From contig JAHLWZ010000871.1 of assembly GCA_020536535.1 (NCBI GenBank), positions 1 to 64,000 on the forward strand: a DNA stretch of 64,000 bases, in the 5' to 3' direction. The stretch comes from Pelomyxa schiedti. Taxonomy: Eukaryota; Evosea; Pelobiontida; Pelomyxidae. The notes beneath the pieces were generated by a model that worked only from the letters and a program-made list of their open reading frames with translations, was not told the origin of the DNA and did no database searches. Within the stretch, counting starts at the first letter, position 1. Each line of letters starts with the position of its first letter. The translations under genes and the position numbers were made by a program. Of the stretch, positions 35,121 to 46,756 are shown one piece after another.

Positions 35121-36250
35121 ATGCCCAAGCCAGTAGTGGTGAAGACGAAACTCGCTGACGACGTCCGACGCTTTTCTTTGGAAAGCGGAGACTTTCCCAG
35201 TTAATTTCCGCCAGTACCTCATTTGAATGCACAACAACAGTTCGCTAACTGTGGGTTTTGTTTTTTTTTTTCCCCTTTTTTTCTCCCGCACCAGATTTGG
35301 TTGGGACGTTGCAGAAATTGTACCCAAATGTGAATATATGTATGCAGTATACTGACGACGAAGGAGACCTGGTTACCATCACCTCATCAGAGGAGTTCAA
35401 CGAGGCATTGAATATAGCTGCAAGGGCGGAGCCAAGAATCCTTAGGCTCAATCTTGTTGTTGTTGAACCTGGACAGTTTGTGAACATGCTCTCCTAACCT
35501 TGTGTTGTTCTTGTAACTGACTTGCAAGTAGGAAACCAACAATCTTCTCCAAGCCCTCTGAGCCAGCGCTTCCCACTGCCGCTGCTCCGGCAATTTCTGC
35601 CCCGGTTGTCCCCCGTGTTGCCTCGCTGGATGCCATTCAGGAAAAGATTGTTGAAAAGCTGACTGAACTACACACTATTCCTGGTGCGCTTCTTTTTTAA
35701 TAGAGACACCCTAATTCCAAAAGAGCCTGATACCAAGATTATTCCGACTACTGCCGCATATTCAAAGGAAATAGCCCAGCGATGTGCCTTGGTTTCACAA
35801 GAATTACCACGCTACACCGAAAATGTTTCCTTACTTTTCCTTACCCACAGTTAACTTTGTTACCTCAGCTCTCAAACGAAATTGCAGCCCAGTGCAAACG
35901 ACTTTGCGCGGAGCTTGTGAACTCTCACACGTCTAGTTTAACAAAGCTTGTGGATGAAACCAACACTCTTTCTCATGATATTAGCAGTTCCTGTGCCGCT
36001 ACATCCTCAATGGTTTGAATCCCTTGTATCAGCATTTGTACTCACCTTCCCACAGACAACTGAATCTACGAGGCTTTCTGGTACTACCACACAGGAGACA
36101 ACTTCAACAGTGGAATCGGCGCAGTTGGCTGCCCAGATGAACCTGCATGCTGCGCAAATCGAAGCCAAGTGCAAGCAGCTTGCCGCTGATACCAATACCG
36201 CATGTGAGGACATTTCCCACGACATTGCAAAGATGATCATGAACCTGTAA
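35121..36250 (+). CDS. PB1-domain protein
   Basis: Starts MPKPVVVKTKLADDVRRFSL at 35121. Exons include 35121-35199, 35295-35475 and 35532 to about 35679, then three more ending at 36250. The first two exons form a PB1 domain: the basic-cluster strand VKTKLADDVRRF, LVGTLQKLYPN, and the acidic OPCA motif QYTDDEGDLVTITSSEEF. Both the Lys and the acidic faces are kept, so it could form head-to-tail chains as in NBR1/p62-type proteins. The remaining 200 or so residues are Thr/Ala/Pro-rich with four similar helical pieces built on EIAxQCKxL/AExNTxxxDI, ending AKMIMNL. No zinc finger or UBA is visible. A scaffolding role is an inference from PB1. Confidence 0.78.
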
Positions 36251-36643
36251 TTTTATGGTAACCCCACACCTACTGGGCTCTTTATTCTTTAATGGCGCAA
36301 TGAAGTTATTTCGTGTTTGCTTTCTCTTGAATTCGTCTTCTGCAAGCCACCAACGAACAACACAATAAAGAAGTCGAGCACTTTGTTGGACTTGGATGTG
36401 CTTTGGTTTTCATTAATCTCCCCTGGTTGTATCCATGCGAGAACCAGCTGTGCCACGCACACAGACGAACCTTTGACTCAGGGCCTTCCTGTCAAACAAC
36501 AAACAATCCAAGTTCTGAACCCAGGCAACTCTTTTCGCCAAAATGGCCCAGAGGTTGGCCTTGTTGATTCGCAGTTCCACCGTTTCGAATGGCACCTCTG
36601 AGATCAATTTCGTTTTTTTTTCCTCAGCTTGGTGGTGTGGGTG
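36251..36643. other. Intergenic stretch
   Basis: About 390 bp between the PB1 gene and the WBP11-like gene, on the same strand. I see no gene or notable repeat. It ends in a T-rich run and CAG just before the WBP11 start region, so a non-coding first exon is possible. Confidence 0.4.
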
Positions 36644-38678
36644 ATGGGGAAGAAAACGACGACACGGAGCGGGAAGGCGCTCAACCCTACGGATGCATAT
36701 AGGAAGGAACAGCGTAAGAAGGAGATCAAGAAGGTTCATCTTTGCAACTGGTGTTTTTTTTTTTTTTTCCCCTCGCGTCTGTGCGTTGTTCCCGTTTTAT
36801 GGCTTAACTTTTTCCCCCTCGCATTTTTTAGAATAAGAAAGAGAGGCAACGTGTTAGAACTGAGGCTGTGTTGAAAAAAGACCCCAATTCCGTGCTCCAA
36901 CAAATTAAAAAGTTGGAAGACTTGGAGAAGGTGGGCAAACTGGACAAACGCAAGAAATTGAAGAAAAAGGCTTTGTCTGACATGTACAACAAAGTTGTAG
37001 ATGTTACCAAGGTTTTTTCCTTATGTTAAATATGTTTCTCACTTTTTTTTTGGTTTCAGGTTGCTCCTGATGCTACAGAGACTCCAGACCCGTATGTGCA
37101 ATCTGTTCTTGTAATACAAATTAGTCACTTTTTTTAAAAAAGGGAATCCCAACATCCTGAACTGCAAATGTTATACCCAAACCCTGCCTCATCCATTTAT
37201 TATCACCCTACCTATAATCCATATGGAGCACCCCCACCAGGGGCTCCAGAGATCAAATGTAGGTATTCACACCTACTGTAACCTCTCTAATAAATCGAAG
37301 TGCCTATGGTTCTTCCAGTAGGTGTCCTTCCAGTACTGCCTGTTGCACCAAATCAAATTGAAAACAGTAACTCGTTCCATGATAAAAAATACCTCACCTT
37401 TTAGCACCAGGCAACTCTGATGAAGTTGAAACTCCATCCAGCACAGTCTCCACTGCATCGACAACATGCACGACAACAACTAGTACATCAAGCACATCAA
37501 CTCTCTCTAGTACATCAACTAACTCCAGCACATCACAGAAAGAAAGTCCCCAAACTAAGTATAATTTTATGGAAAGTATTTATCATTGACCTTTAAACAG
37601 GCCCTCAGGCTTACTTCCAACACCAAACACCCCATCATCCCCAAGCACCAGTTCCAGTAGTACTAACAGTAACGCCAACAAGGAAGTCACTCCTGTACTC
37701 AGCCCTCCTGGCCCTCCTCCAGGTCCACCACCTGGCCCACCCTTGATCTTACTCCCACAACCCGTCATTCCTTCTCCAACCTCGCGGGTTCCAGGAATGC
37801 CTCCCGGAATAGGTCTTCTTCCACCTGTTCTTGTTCCACCACCTTCATCTCAACCACTGTACTTTCCACCTGGAGCGCTACCAGGATTCAAAGCACCTCC
37901 ACCACCACCTCCAGGCCTGCCACCCGCACTTGCAGCGCGACTGCAAGCTGAACAGTCAGGTACTCTTTCAATTGTCTTGGTACCAACAAGTAACAAACAA
38001 TTAGGGTTTCCTACAAACCAGCTTCCTCCACGTTTCCCACCAGGATTCCCACTAAATCAACCCCCACCAGGTCACCTCATGTTTCGAGCACAACTCCCAC
38101 CCCCAGTTGCACACCCTCTTCCTCCAGCTGTTGCAAATGGCCTTATTAACCCTGCTACTGCCGCTGCAGCCATTGCCACAGCTGCAGCTATCACAAACTC
38201 AATCTCATCTGGTGAGTTGCCCTTCAAGGTTTTCCCCTGTATATTAACTTGCCCTAGGAAACGTACCACCCCCGCGAACACCCATAACTCCCACTGTGCA
38301 GTTACCCCAACGCCAAGGTAAGAACCCTTTATTCCCCCATTCCTACTTGACAGTTGATAAGGTCCTACAATGGGCCCCAAGCCATCCCCCCAAACTGTCT
38401 ATAAACACGCCGCTTCAAGTAACTTCCCAGCACTCCACCTTATTTCCCAACTAATGTGCCAACAACAAACAACAGCCGACGAAGAACCCATTGCAGAGCA
38501 CCTAATTCCGCCGGCGCTTCGCCTCAAAAGAGCCAAGCCACCGATCGCCTCAGGGGGGCCAACCAAGACCCCCCGCATCAAAACGGCCGCCACAACGGCC
38601 AACACAGCCGCCAACATGACCGCCGACGCCGCCTACGAGTCTTTCATGGCCGACATGCGCTCCCTTGGTGCTGTATAG
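36644..38678 (+). CDS. WBP11: WBP11-like (SIPP1/Npw38BP) splicing factor
   Basis: Starts MGKKTTTRSGKALNPTDAYR at 36644. Early exons are 36644-36733, 36832-37011 and 37060-37091, with the next from 37142. The N-terminus matches the WBP11 signature (SGK..NPTDxxRKExRKKExKKNKKxR), followed by a Lys-rich helix (LEDLEKVGKLDKRKKLKKKAL). The middle is Ser/Thr-rich and then strongly Pro-rich, with PPGPPPGPPP-type WW-binding tracts. The C-terminus (IPPALRLKRAKPP... and DAAYESFMADMRSLGAV) matches the conserved tail of human WBP11 (ITRFxPTALRVRR... DxYEAFMKEMEGLL). The human protein activates pre-mRNA splicing by binding PQBP1 and PP1, consistent with the intron load here. Exon limits in the Pro-rich middle are approximate. 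Confidence 0.87.
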
Positions 38679-38974
38679 CTACAGCCATCACTAACAAGCT
38701 GAAAACAAGCAAATTCCCTCACTCGTGCATCAACCTTATTCTTCGAAAACAATCAAGGACCAAGTTGTTTGTGCACCTGACGAAGGACCGCAGGCACTGA
38801 CATGGGAGAATAAAATGAACACCAAGAACTTGGGCCTGTTCATCGAGTGGGTGACACAGAGTTATGTGTCGTCCCAATTGTTCTGGGAGTGACTACGCGC
38901 AAAACGCAAAATAGTGACCAAGACATGAAAAACAACAGTCAGCATTACAAAAACCATAATACTGAACGAGAATC

Positions 38975-40411
38975 ATGTCTGCAACCCCTATGGTAGCTGC
39001 AACGTACTGCGCACGTGACTTCGCATCGGCAGCGGCGCGCCTCCTCTGTGCAGTTGCAACAGTGACGTGGCCCCGATCTGGCTCTGGAAACTTCGCGATG
39101 TCGCCGGCGGGCGTCCTCCAGGTCCTCGCCGTCCTTCTCAACGCGGCCTCGCCCGGCTCCACGACCGAGCGCGAGCTCGCCTCCTTGCTCGGCAGCGTGG
39201 GCGCGTCGCGGCGCGACGTCACCAAGTTGGTCTCATCGCTGCTGGCGGGCGACGAGTCTCGGGCCCTGGTTTTCACGAGCGCAGTTGCAATGTGGTCATC
39301 CGGTGGAGTTTCTGGAGATCTGGCCGGGATTCTTGGGCGAGAGTTCCACGCGGAGGTGGTTGGGCATATGGCGAGCTCGGCGGCCGAAGTGAACGAGTGG
39401 GCGTCGAGGGCCACTTGTGGGAAGATATCCGCCGTGATTTCGCAGCTTCCTGCGTCGTGCGACGAGCCGGGAGCGGTTCTGGTGGCTGGCGCGGTGCATT
39501 TCAAGGGCAGCTTCACTGCTCCGTTCGATGCCGGGCTCACTCAAGAGGCTGACTTTTGCATTGTGGGAGGAGGAGGAGGAGGGGGAGAGTCTGAGTCTGC
39601 TGTGGAGGTGGAAATGATGGCGAAGCGGGCTGCTTTCTTCTACACGTGAGACATTGCCTACTACTGGCTTTTTCCTGTGTGGCTAACTTCTTGGTTGTTT
39701 TTTTTTTAGCAAGCAAGACCTGTATGAAGCTGTTCAATTGCAATATGGACACGATGGCCGCTTTGTGAGGTACTTGTCAGCCTGTTTTTCAATGTGCACT
39801 TATGTGTTTAAAAGCTACGTCATTCTACCTTCGAAGTCTTCTGATGTTCGTGCAATAACTGGAGCTGTTTTCACAAATTGGGAAGAGTTTCTTGGCCGTT
39901 TTGGGTGAGTTGCTTTCTTCTAGTCACATTCTGTATGAGTAACAAATAATCAGAGCATCACCCACACCTGGAACCTTGAAGATGCCAAAATTTACTGTAG
40001 AACAGTCCCTGCCTCTGCGTGATGTACTTTCACATTTCGGAGCACCCACACCCTTCACCCACAATGCCGAGTTTGGAGGTATTACACCCCTTTTTCTCAT
40101 CTCATACCCCTAAACTCCACCCTAACGCTGAGTATGCAGAGTTGAACCATGGAAGGCCTGCTTGGGTCACTGAGATGCAACAGAAAACATTCCTCAAAGT
40201 GGACGAGCAAGGAGCCGAGGCAGCAGCCGTTACAGTTGCAGTGGTGACGTCAATCGCCCTTCTGCCTCATGACGGGGAGTTCTACATGGAAGTGAACAGG
40301 CCGTTCTTGTTTGTCATTGGATTCCGCCACCGCTCTGAAGTCACTGGTGACGTGGAGGCCGTTATTCCCATTTTCGTTTCTGCAATCAACAACCCGGCAA
40401 CAACACCCTGA
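38975..40411 (+). CDS. Serpin (serine/cysteine protease inhibitor fold)
   Basis: Exons 38975-39645, 39710-39769, 39815-39904, 39954-40078 and 40140-40411, all in phase. The protein opens with the serpin helix-A/B region (FASAAARLL...NFAMSPAGVLQVLAVLLNAA). It carries GAVHFKGSFTAPFD (strand 3A area) and ends with the reactive-centre loop hinge DEQGAEAAAVTVAVV. The small-residue hinge (P15-P9 GAEAAAV) is the pattern of inhibitory serpins, and the scissile bond would fall near TSI-A/L. NRPFLFVI is the closing strand. There is no signal peptide, so it is probably intracellular. Exon 1 is much richer in G+C than exons 2-5, and a Gly8 run sits in it. The target protease is unknown. Confidence 0.9.
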
Positions 40412-40494
40412 CTATTAGAAGAACAAAAAAAAAAGTTTTTAAACAAAGACTGTCTGTTATTTACTTTTTGAGCCAAAAGGCCCTTGTTTTGGTT

Positions 40495-42388
40495 TCAGTC
40501 TTCCTTGTCATCTTCCTTGTCATCAACATCTTCCATAGAGGCCACTTCTTTGTCAAACTGCCGTATGGAACTGAAGGGTAAAACCATAATACACAGGGAA
40601 AGGAGCATTATGCCAAGTACCACGAAAATGGCACACAGACCACGCCCAGGTCCCATTCCTATCAGCCGCGGGAGCACACTTCCAGGCTTTAGGATACCAC
40701 AAAAGATTGAGCCACCACTGCATTCGCCAGAGAAAGCAGGCTCAAACACATATTCAGCCAGAGGTCCGGCAGTTGCGTATGCGAGAGGAAGGGATGCAGT
40801 AGACAAACACATGCTGACAGACATAACTTTCCCTTGAATATCATTCTCGACTTTGGCCCTTAGAACTCGATTGACGCAAGCTCCTATGAGAGGATCAAGT
40901 AGGAAGTACAACTAGTATTTGGTTAAAATGAAATTGACTTAGAAATGATTTACAAAGCCAATAGAGCCAATTAATACTGGCCGTACGTCAAATACGGCAC
41001 TTAGCATAGTGAAGCCTTGAAGAGCAAGGGCTAGAAGACACACCCACACTGCATGTCTGGGAGTTCCAAGTACAGCTACAGCAATGCCACCAACTAGTAC
41101 ACCACTTCCAGCAAAGCTGCTAGTATAACCAAGAATATCAGTTGTAGTGACTGTCAAGAGCAGGGGTGGCATTAGCTCAGAAATGTAGCCTGAGAAAGAT
41201 TACACAGGATAGCATTGGAATTCCTTCGTACCACAAACAAAGTTGTCAAATGCAAAAACGAATGTCATGACCAGGAGAGCGGGGTGCTGCCATAAGTATT
41301 TAAAGCCAAACATCATCTCCTGTATTGCACCACCACTCTTAGCTTCCTTTCCTGCTTTAGTCTCCTTAACTGGTGGGAAGGAAACAAGAAATAAAGGAAA
41401 AACACCAAATGACCAACTTATAATAGCACAACAATACAAATCACATATAAACAACATGGAAGAGAAACAATCTAAAGCCAAAGACGAACCCATAACCATA
41501 GTAGAAAGAATTAGATGGATTTGGGAAAAAGTTGGGAGCTACTCACGTTAGAACATCGAGCCAGAGCATCCAATGCAATGGTACATCAAAGCTCATGAGA
41601 AATCCAGCAAGAGCAGGTGCGAGTAACTGCGTAACTCCACTTGCTATCTGTTCTATGCCCAAGGCACGATCGCGATATTGCTTTGGCACAAGTTGGTCAA
41701 AAGATGCAGATGCAGCTGGTTACAATTAGTTCCCCTCGCTCCCTCTATTACTCTTACCAGGATATTGAAATTCTCCACATATCTATAGAAATTTAGAGGA
41801 GTGGAACTCAACCATCCTCCCAGGATACTTACGGCAGCCCACAGAGCTGCCACATAGATGTGGCGAAGTCGTAGATGTGAGAAAGTGGCTATGATGGCTA
41901 TACTTAAGGAACTAAACATTGATAAGGTATCTGATGTTGCCATAATAACCCTGTTTGAGTGATTAGTTCAATTTCCTACAAAACAAAGTGAATGGAAAAA
42001 CCGTCTATCAAATCGGTCTGCCACCACCTACAGGATTCGTTTTTGGAGGGAAAAAAAGGGACAAAATACCCCAGCGATCGGGCTAAGTATTAGACCAGGG
42101 AGCACCATCAAAAGACTTGTCACTGGTAACAATCAAAAAAAATGTACCCAAACCAAAATGAAAAAACATACTAGAATAGAGTGTTATGGAGTTGGTCATC
42201 TGTAGGATTTTCACAGCCAGCACGAACTCGCACGTCATACTGCCGAACCAGGACACAAGCTGACCCGACGTAACAGCAATATACGGCCCGCACGTAGACA
42301 CAAACAACTTAGATCTCCCAATCCACGTTGTGTCTGCTTCTGGCTTCTCCATTACCGTCTTCTCACGACACGCAGCCGCCGTTGACAT
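40495..42388 (-). CDS. Major facilitator superfamily exporter
   Basis: A multi-exon minus-strand gene. The start MSTAAACREK at 42388 is preferred, and an in-frame ATG at 42472 would add 28 residues. The first membrane region (YIAVTSGQLVSWFGSM) has the GQLxSxxG pattern of the MFS drug/enterobactin exporter group. Further hydrophobic segments appear at 41.9-41.7, 41.5-41.2, 41.2-40.9 and 40.9-40.5 kb. The last exon reads GKVMSVSMCLSTASLPLAYATAGPLAEYVFEPAF, the half-two signature seen in bacterial MFS_3 transporters. The C-terminal tail is acidic (EDVDDKEDDKED). Family resemblance points to small-molecule efflux, possibly acquired from bacteria, but the introns show it is naturalised. The substrate is unknown. 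Confidence 0.78.
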
Positions 42389-42673
42389 TCCCCTAAAAAG
42401 ATCTTTCCGGAAATGATGAGTTGGAGCAGTGTAAAGAGCTTTGGAGTGTTTTGTAGGCTTGTGAGGGCACAATGGGGCCTGAGCATCCCATTATCGTGGA
42501 CTTTTACCTTTTTCCAACTCTCCGTGGGTTGCGACTGAATTTAGGATGAAAGTTCAAGGCCAAGGGTGCCTTTTTTGCATTTTTTCTAGAAACACATCCT
42601 GATTCACGTCTTCTCGTAACACAAACCAGGAAAAACCCTCAATAAACGAAACAATCCAACAAAAAAAAAAAAA

Positions 42674-44885
42674 ATGCAAAGTGATGCAGTGACTACGTCG
42701 TCACCGTTGAAAGCCAGCAGTGCGGTGTCCCGCAAGATCAAAGACAAGGACAAGGAAAAAGACGATGGTGCACTGCAGGGTCCCGTGGTTGACATGTCGA
42801 ACCAACAGCTCGGTGTCATTCCCCCTGCTACTTGGTTGCACACTTCTTGCACAAAATTGGACAGTTTGTACTTTTTTTTTTTTTTGAACAAAAAAATTAA
42901 GAACCAAAAATCCTGTTTTGGTTGACTTTGGTACTAGTTTCTGGCAACGCTTTGAAAGTTCTGTCCTACGATATAAGAAACTTATCCAACCTTGTTGAAT
43001 TGAACTGTGAGTCTTATTGTTCCGTCTTCTCTTAAGTACTAAATATATTACAGGTTCACATAATAGCTTGACATCAATTCCTGTCGTTGTATGTCACCAC
43101 TCAAAACTAACTCACCTGGACTGTATGCTGCTTATCTTCCCACATTCTCATCTCACGTATTGCAGGCAGCAGCAACTTGTTGACTGCAATTCCATTTCTG
43201 ATAAGAAATCTCAATTCTTTGACATCCCTTGATTGTATGGATAAACGCAATGTTTTTGCGGGCTTTAATTGTTGCAGTATCATGCAATTGCATTACTACA
43301 TTGCCGGATGAAATTGGATGTCTCTCCACTTTGAACACTCTTTCTTGTACTTGTCTGTGGGGTGTGGAAATGTCTAACTGCTTAAACAGTGGCTAAGAAT
43401 AAGTTAACGATTATCCCCTCCGCTATTGGCAGCCTATCTCAGCTGAAACTTCTGAACTGTGGGAAATTTCCATTTTGTTTCTCTTTCTAATATGAATATA
43501 GTGAGCTGGAATAAGTTGACTGGGTTCCCACCCGACCTTTGCAAACTCAGCAACCTGCGGGATTTATTACGTGAGCCACTTCCGCTCCCTAATTTATCCT
43601 GACATAAAAAAGTTTCGGATAACCAGTTAAACTCAATTCCACGAGAATTGCACAATTTGACCCAAACAAAAGTTCACAGTATGCTCTTTCCCCGAGTTAT
43701 TATGTTAAACAAGGAAATAATATGGGCACAGTCTCCCATGATTTCTCTGGTACCACACCCCCAGAAATTTTCGAATATCCAAGGTGGATAACCTTAGGCC
43801 GTATGCACCTCTTGCCTTTGGTTTTTTTTTTACAAATGCACAAAGAGGGTGACAGTCAGTTTCAAACTCCACTGGGCGGAACATCAACACAGAAACTAGG
43901 CGGTCCCCCACTAATTGTGAGTTTATGACACATTGAATTCCAAATTCCCTAACCAAATCGCAAGAAACGGAATCCTAAGCAGCTGTCTCTCGTTCTCATC
44001 AAACCTGATGCCGTTGAGCGTGAGCTGATTGGGGAAATCCTTATGAGGCTTGAGCGAAAAGGCCTCACGATCCGTGCAATGAAAATGGTCTTCTGCACAG
44101 CAGAACAAGCACGAGAGCACTACGCCCAGCACACCGAGAGGCCGTTCTTCCCAAGCCTCCTCAAGTTCGTCACCAGCGCTCCACTCGTGGCGATGGTCCT
44201 GGAAGGCAACAACGCTATATCTATGATCCGCACCCTCGTTGGTGCCACGGACTGCTGTGCCGCAGCACCAGGAACAATACGAGGGGACTTTGGATCATCA
44301 AAAGGAGCCAACCTCATTCACGCCTCCGACAGCCTGGAAGCGGCGCAACGGGAGATACCAATCTGGTTCCCTGAAGGAATTCTGGACTGGAGGCGTGCCG
44401 ATCAGGACTGGCTGGAGACTGACCTGTTGCGTCGTTCTTCTGTCAACCTGGCATCATTCTTGGTGAGGCCCAAATCACCCACAGAGACTGATCCGCCAGC
44501 TCCCCGGCCATCATCTTTGGCTGAAACCCCACCCATAATCACCGAAGAGGAAAAAGCAGAAGCCCCACCTGGAGAGGAAACAAAAGCTGAAGAGGAACCA
44601 AAGGAGTCTATTGTGGAGCAGAATCAGGAAGGTACAGATACCACAATCACAACCACACCTACACCTACACAACCAGAAAATGCGGCCAACACACAGGATG
44701 AGGGAGAATCAAACTCAACATCATCAACAATAGACGCATCATCCCCCATAACAGAACAAGAAACACCACCAATCACCAGCTGTACAGTATCCACAACACC
44801 TGACACAACACCAACAGAGGAAGACAATGGAGGGTGCCAATCACCACCCCCACAACCACTTGAAGTCACCACAACTGCATTTTAA
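42674..44885 (+). CDS. LRR-nucleoside diphosphate kinase fusion
   Basis: The ATG at 42674 follows a 14-A run. Small exons from 42674 to about 43920 encode leucine-rich repeats (KVLSYDIRNLSNLVELN, NSLTSIP, LTGFPPDLCKLSNLRDLL, NSIPRELHNLTQ), each interrupted by an intron. The final exon, after a 3' splice site near 43969, encodes a full NDPK domain: QLSLVLIKPDAVERELIGEI, ERPFFPSLLKF, GTIRGDF and the catalytic-His segment NLIHASDSLEAAQREI. No ATG separates the LRR and NDPK parts, and splicing keeps frame into KRNPKQLS, so I read them as one protein. An acidic Thr/Pro/Glu-rich tail of about 125 residues follows. NDPK regenerates NTPs from ATP by a phospho-His intermediate. The LRR part may direct it to a partner. 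Whether mRNA truly joins both parts is unproven. Confidence 0.72.
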
Positions 44886-45383
44886 TGCACAATGTGAAAA
44901 AGAAAAACTTTTGGTGGGATTTTATGGGTGCATGTGGCAAAACGTGTAGGATGGGATAGGTTTTGGGATTTGCTCTTCAGCAGAAGAGCAGAGACTGACT
45001 TGCTATTCTTTTTCTTCCTCTGATGGTGTCTGTGAAGATGTTCCTGAAGAGATATCTGTGTGAGCAAGTCATTTCTGTTTGGTACTGGTTGGGGGATCCA
45101 CCCCTTCATCCCTACGGGATCAATCCGAGATTGGAAGAAACCATGGTGGGCGCACCCTCTAGACTGAGGACCCATCCTGGCACAGACCGCCGACTACTAC
45201 GCCAGGAACTGCTTCCTGGAGCCTTTGCAGCTGAGACAGTCTGTCTTTGCCACGGTAGGACATCCAGGTGATTGAGCTCACCATGTATGAGAAAAGAACG
45301 CGGAGAAAGAGATCGTGTTCAGGAGACACAAAGAAAAACCAGATAGCAGATCAAAAATACAATAAAAAAAAAAAACGAAGGTG
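44886..45383. other. Intergenic stretch with an orphan coding-like segment
   Basis: About 500 bp. On the plus strand around 45170-45265 there is a coding-looking stretch (AQTADYYARNCFLEPLQLRQSVFAT) without a recognisable family or supporting start, and MFLKRYLCEQVISVWYW appears nearby in another frame. This could be a small unrecognised gene. The stretch ends in a run of 12 A just before the next start codon. Confidence 0.35.
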
Positions 45384-45493
45384 ATGGCAGGCGTGCCGCC
45401 GGAAGAAACAGCTCCTACCGCAACTCCCCAACAAGAACCACAGGGAGAGACCACACCGACTACTGCTGCGCAGGCAGCCCAATTCGTGACGTA

Positions 45494-45524
<31 letters not shown>

Positions 45525-46070
45525 CTGCCTTTTAGTTGCGTGAACGTCGTCACATTTTTTAGGAGACAGGATGTGCTAGATATTTTTCACCAAGTCGAGA
45601 AGGAAATCATCGATCTCCGTGGCGACTTTTCTCGCTTTGTCCAAGCTGACAGGGAGATAAGGCGCTCAGACGAGACGCAACGAAATAGAGATAGGCAGGA
45701 CTGGGAAAGTGCCCTAGCTACTCTTGCTGCAGCCCAGCAGCAACGTGATACGCGCCTGGAGAACCTTTTATGCACCGTTTCGAATAGATTGGATGCCATT
45801 GAAGCTGCTCAGAGGTCGCCCCCAGTGTGTATAGCCGCGCCGGTTCCGGTGTATGCGATACCTTCCAAAAACCACGAGCCTAACAAAAACAACACAAAAC
45901 AACCAAGTGCAGTGGCGTCTGGGACGCGATTAAGGCGAAAGCGCAAGATACTATTAGCAGTATGTGCAGTTCTAGGTGGCTTCAGCTTTTTTTGGATGAT
46001 GGCAACAGACATTGCAAACTGGGTTAGCCCCCACGGCCACAACACCGTGCCCTGCTCTTCTACCTCCTGA
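45384..46070 (+). CDS. Tail-anchored coiled-coil protein
   Basis: Starts MAGVPPEE at 45384. One intron (GTATTT... to TTTTTTAG, about 45490-45562) joins AQFVT to RQDVLDIFHQVEKEI. Residues 35-120 form a charged coiled coil (EKEIIDLRGDFSRFVQADR; REIRRSDETQRNRDRQDWE; LAAAQQQRDTRLENLL). A basic Asn/Lys/Arg linker (TRLRRKRK) then abuts a single C-terminal hydrophobic helix, ILLAVCAVLGGFSFFWMM, with a short polar tail. This is the layout of a tail-anchored protein of the secretory or mitochondrial outer membrane, like a SNARE or fission adaptor, but no SNARE motif layer is evident. The intron contains an unusually long T tract. Confidence 0.68.
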
Positions 46071-46393
46071 ACTTTCTGAGGGTTCCTATTTTGTGAAAAT
46101 TTGTCAAATTTTGTGGAAATTGTGCATAGTCACAAAGGAAGAATTTCCTCTTTGTGCTTACAACATCCTTTTATTGGTTGACGCGCTTGTTTGGTTGTTA
46201 CAGATGGTGAAAGCCCAACGGGGGATGGTATTTCACTCAGAGAAAGGGGGAAGCTTCGAGTTTGTCCATGGCATCAGGAACACTTGGCTGGTCTGGTTCG
46301 CGAACACTTCATAATAAGGCAGGGTTGTTAAGGTAAAACACCTAGAACCGACTCTCGCTTGAAGCTGGCTCTCTAACTGTAAGACGAACCCTT

Positions 46394-46756
46394 ATGGGTG
46401 TCAAAAGCGAAGTCGGTAAAGCGAACAAAGATCGTTCTCTCTCATTTTCTATAACTTCTAATCCTTTAGGATAGTTCTAAACTGTGCGTGGAGATGTCAC
46501 GGCGACTGCAGCTGATAGAACTAGTTCAAATATAGCCGATTTGATCCAGTTTGGGTGAGTCTGATTCAGGTCTGCTGGAGGTGGGTTCTGAAACATAACC
46601 TGTTGTTGTTCTTCACAGAGGAAGCAAATCGATATCGATGGGAGGGCCTGTTCTCTGGAAATTCTAGACACAGCCGGAACAGAGAACTTCACAGCAATGC
46701 GTGACCTGTACGTGAAGAACGGCCACGGCTTCGTACTAGTTTCGGCCACACTCTAA
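46394..46756 (+). pseudogene. Ras/Rap-like GTPase relic
   Basis: Fragments of one Ras-family gene lie in order. A P-loop-like MGVKSEVGKA at 46394-46423 has Ala in place of the Mg2+-binding Ser. LIQF lies near 46540. After an intron-like gap, a clean block at about 46620-46755 reads [43 protein letters not shown] (shown here only in part: the DTAGTE switch II is intact) and then hits a TAA. The switch I effector segment (DPTIEDSY in Ras/Rap) and the NKxD and SAK guanine-specificity motifs are absent. I therefore call it a pseudogene rather than a spliced gene. The best match in the surviving block is Rap1-like. Confidence 0.7.
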
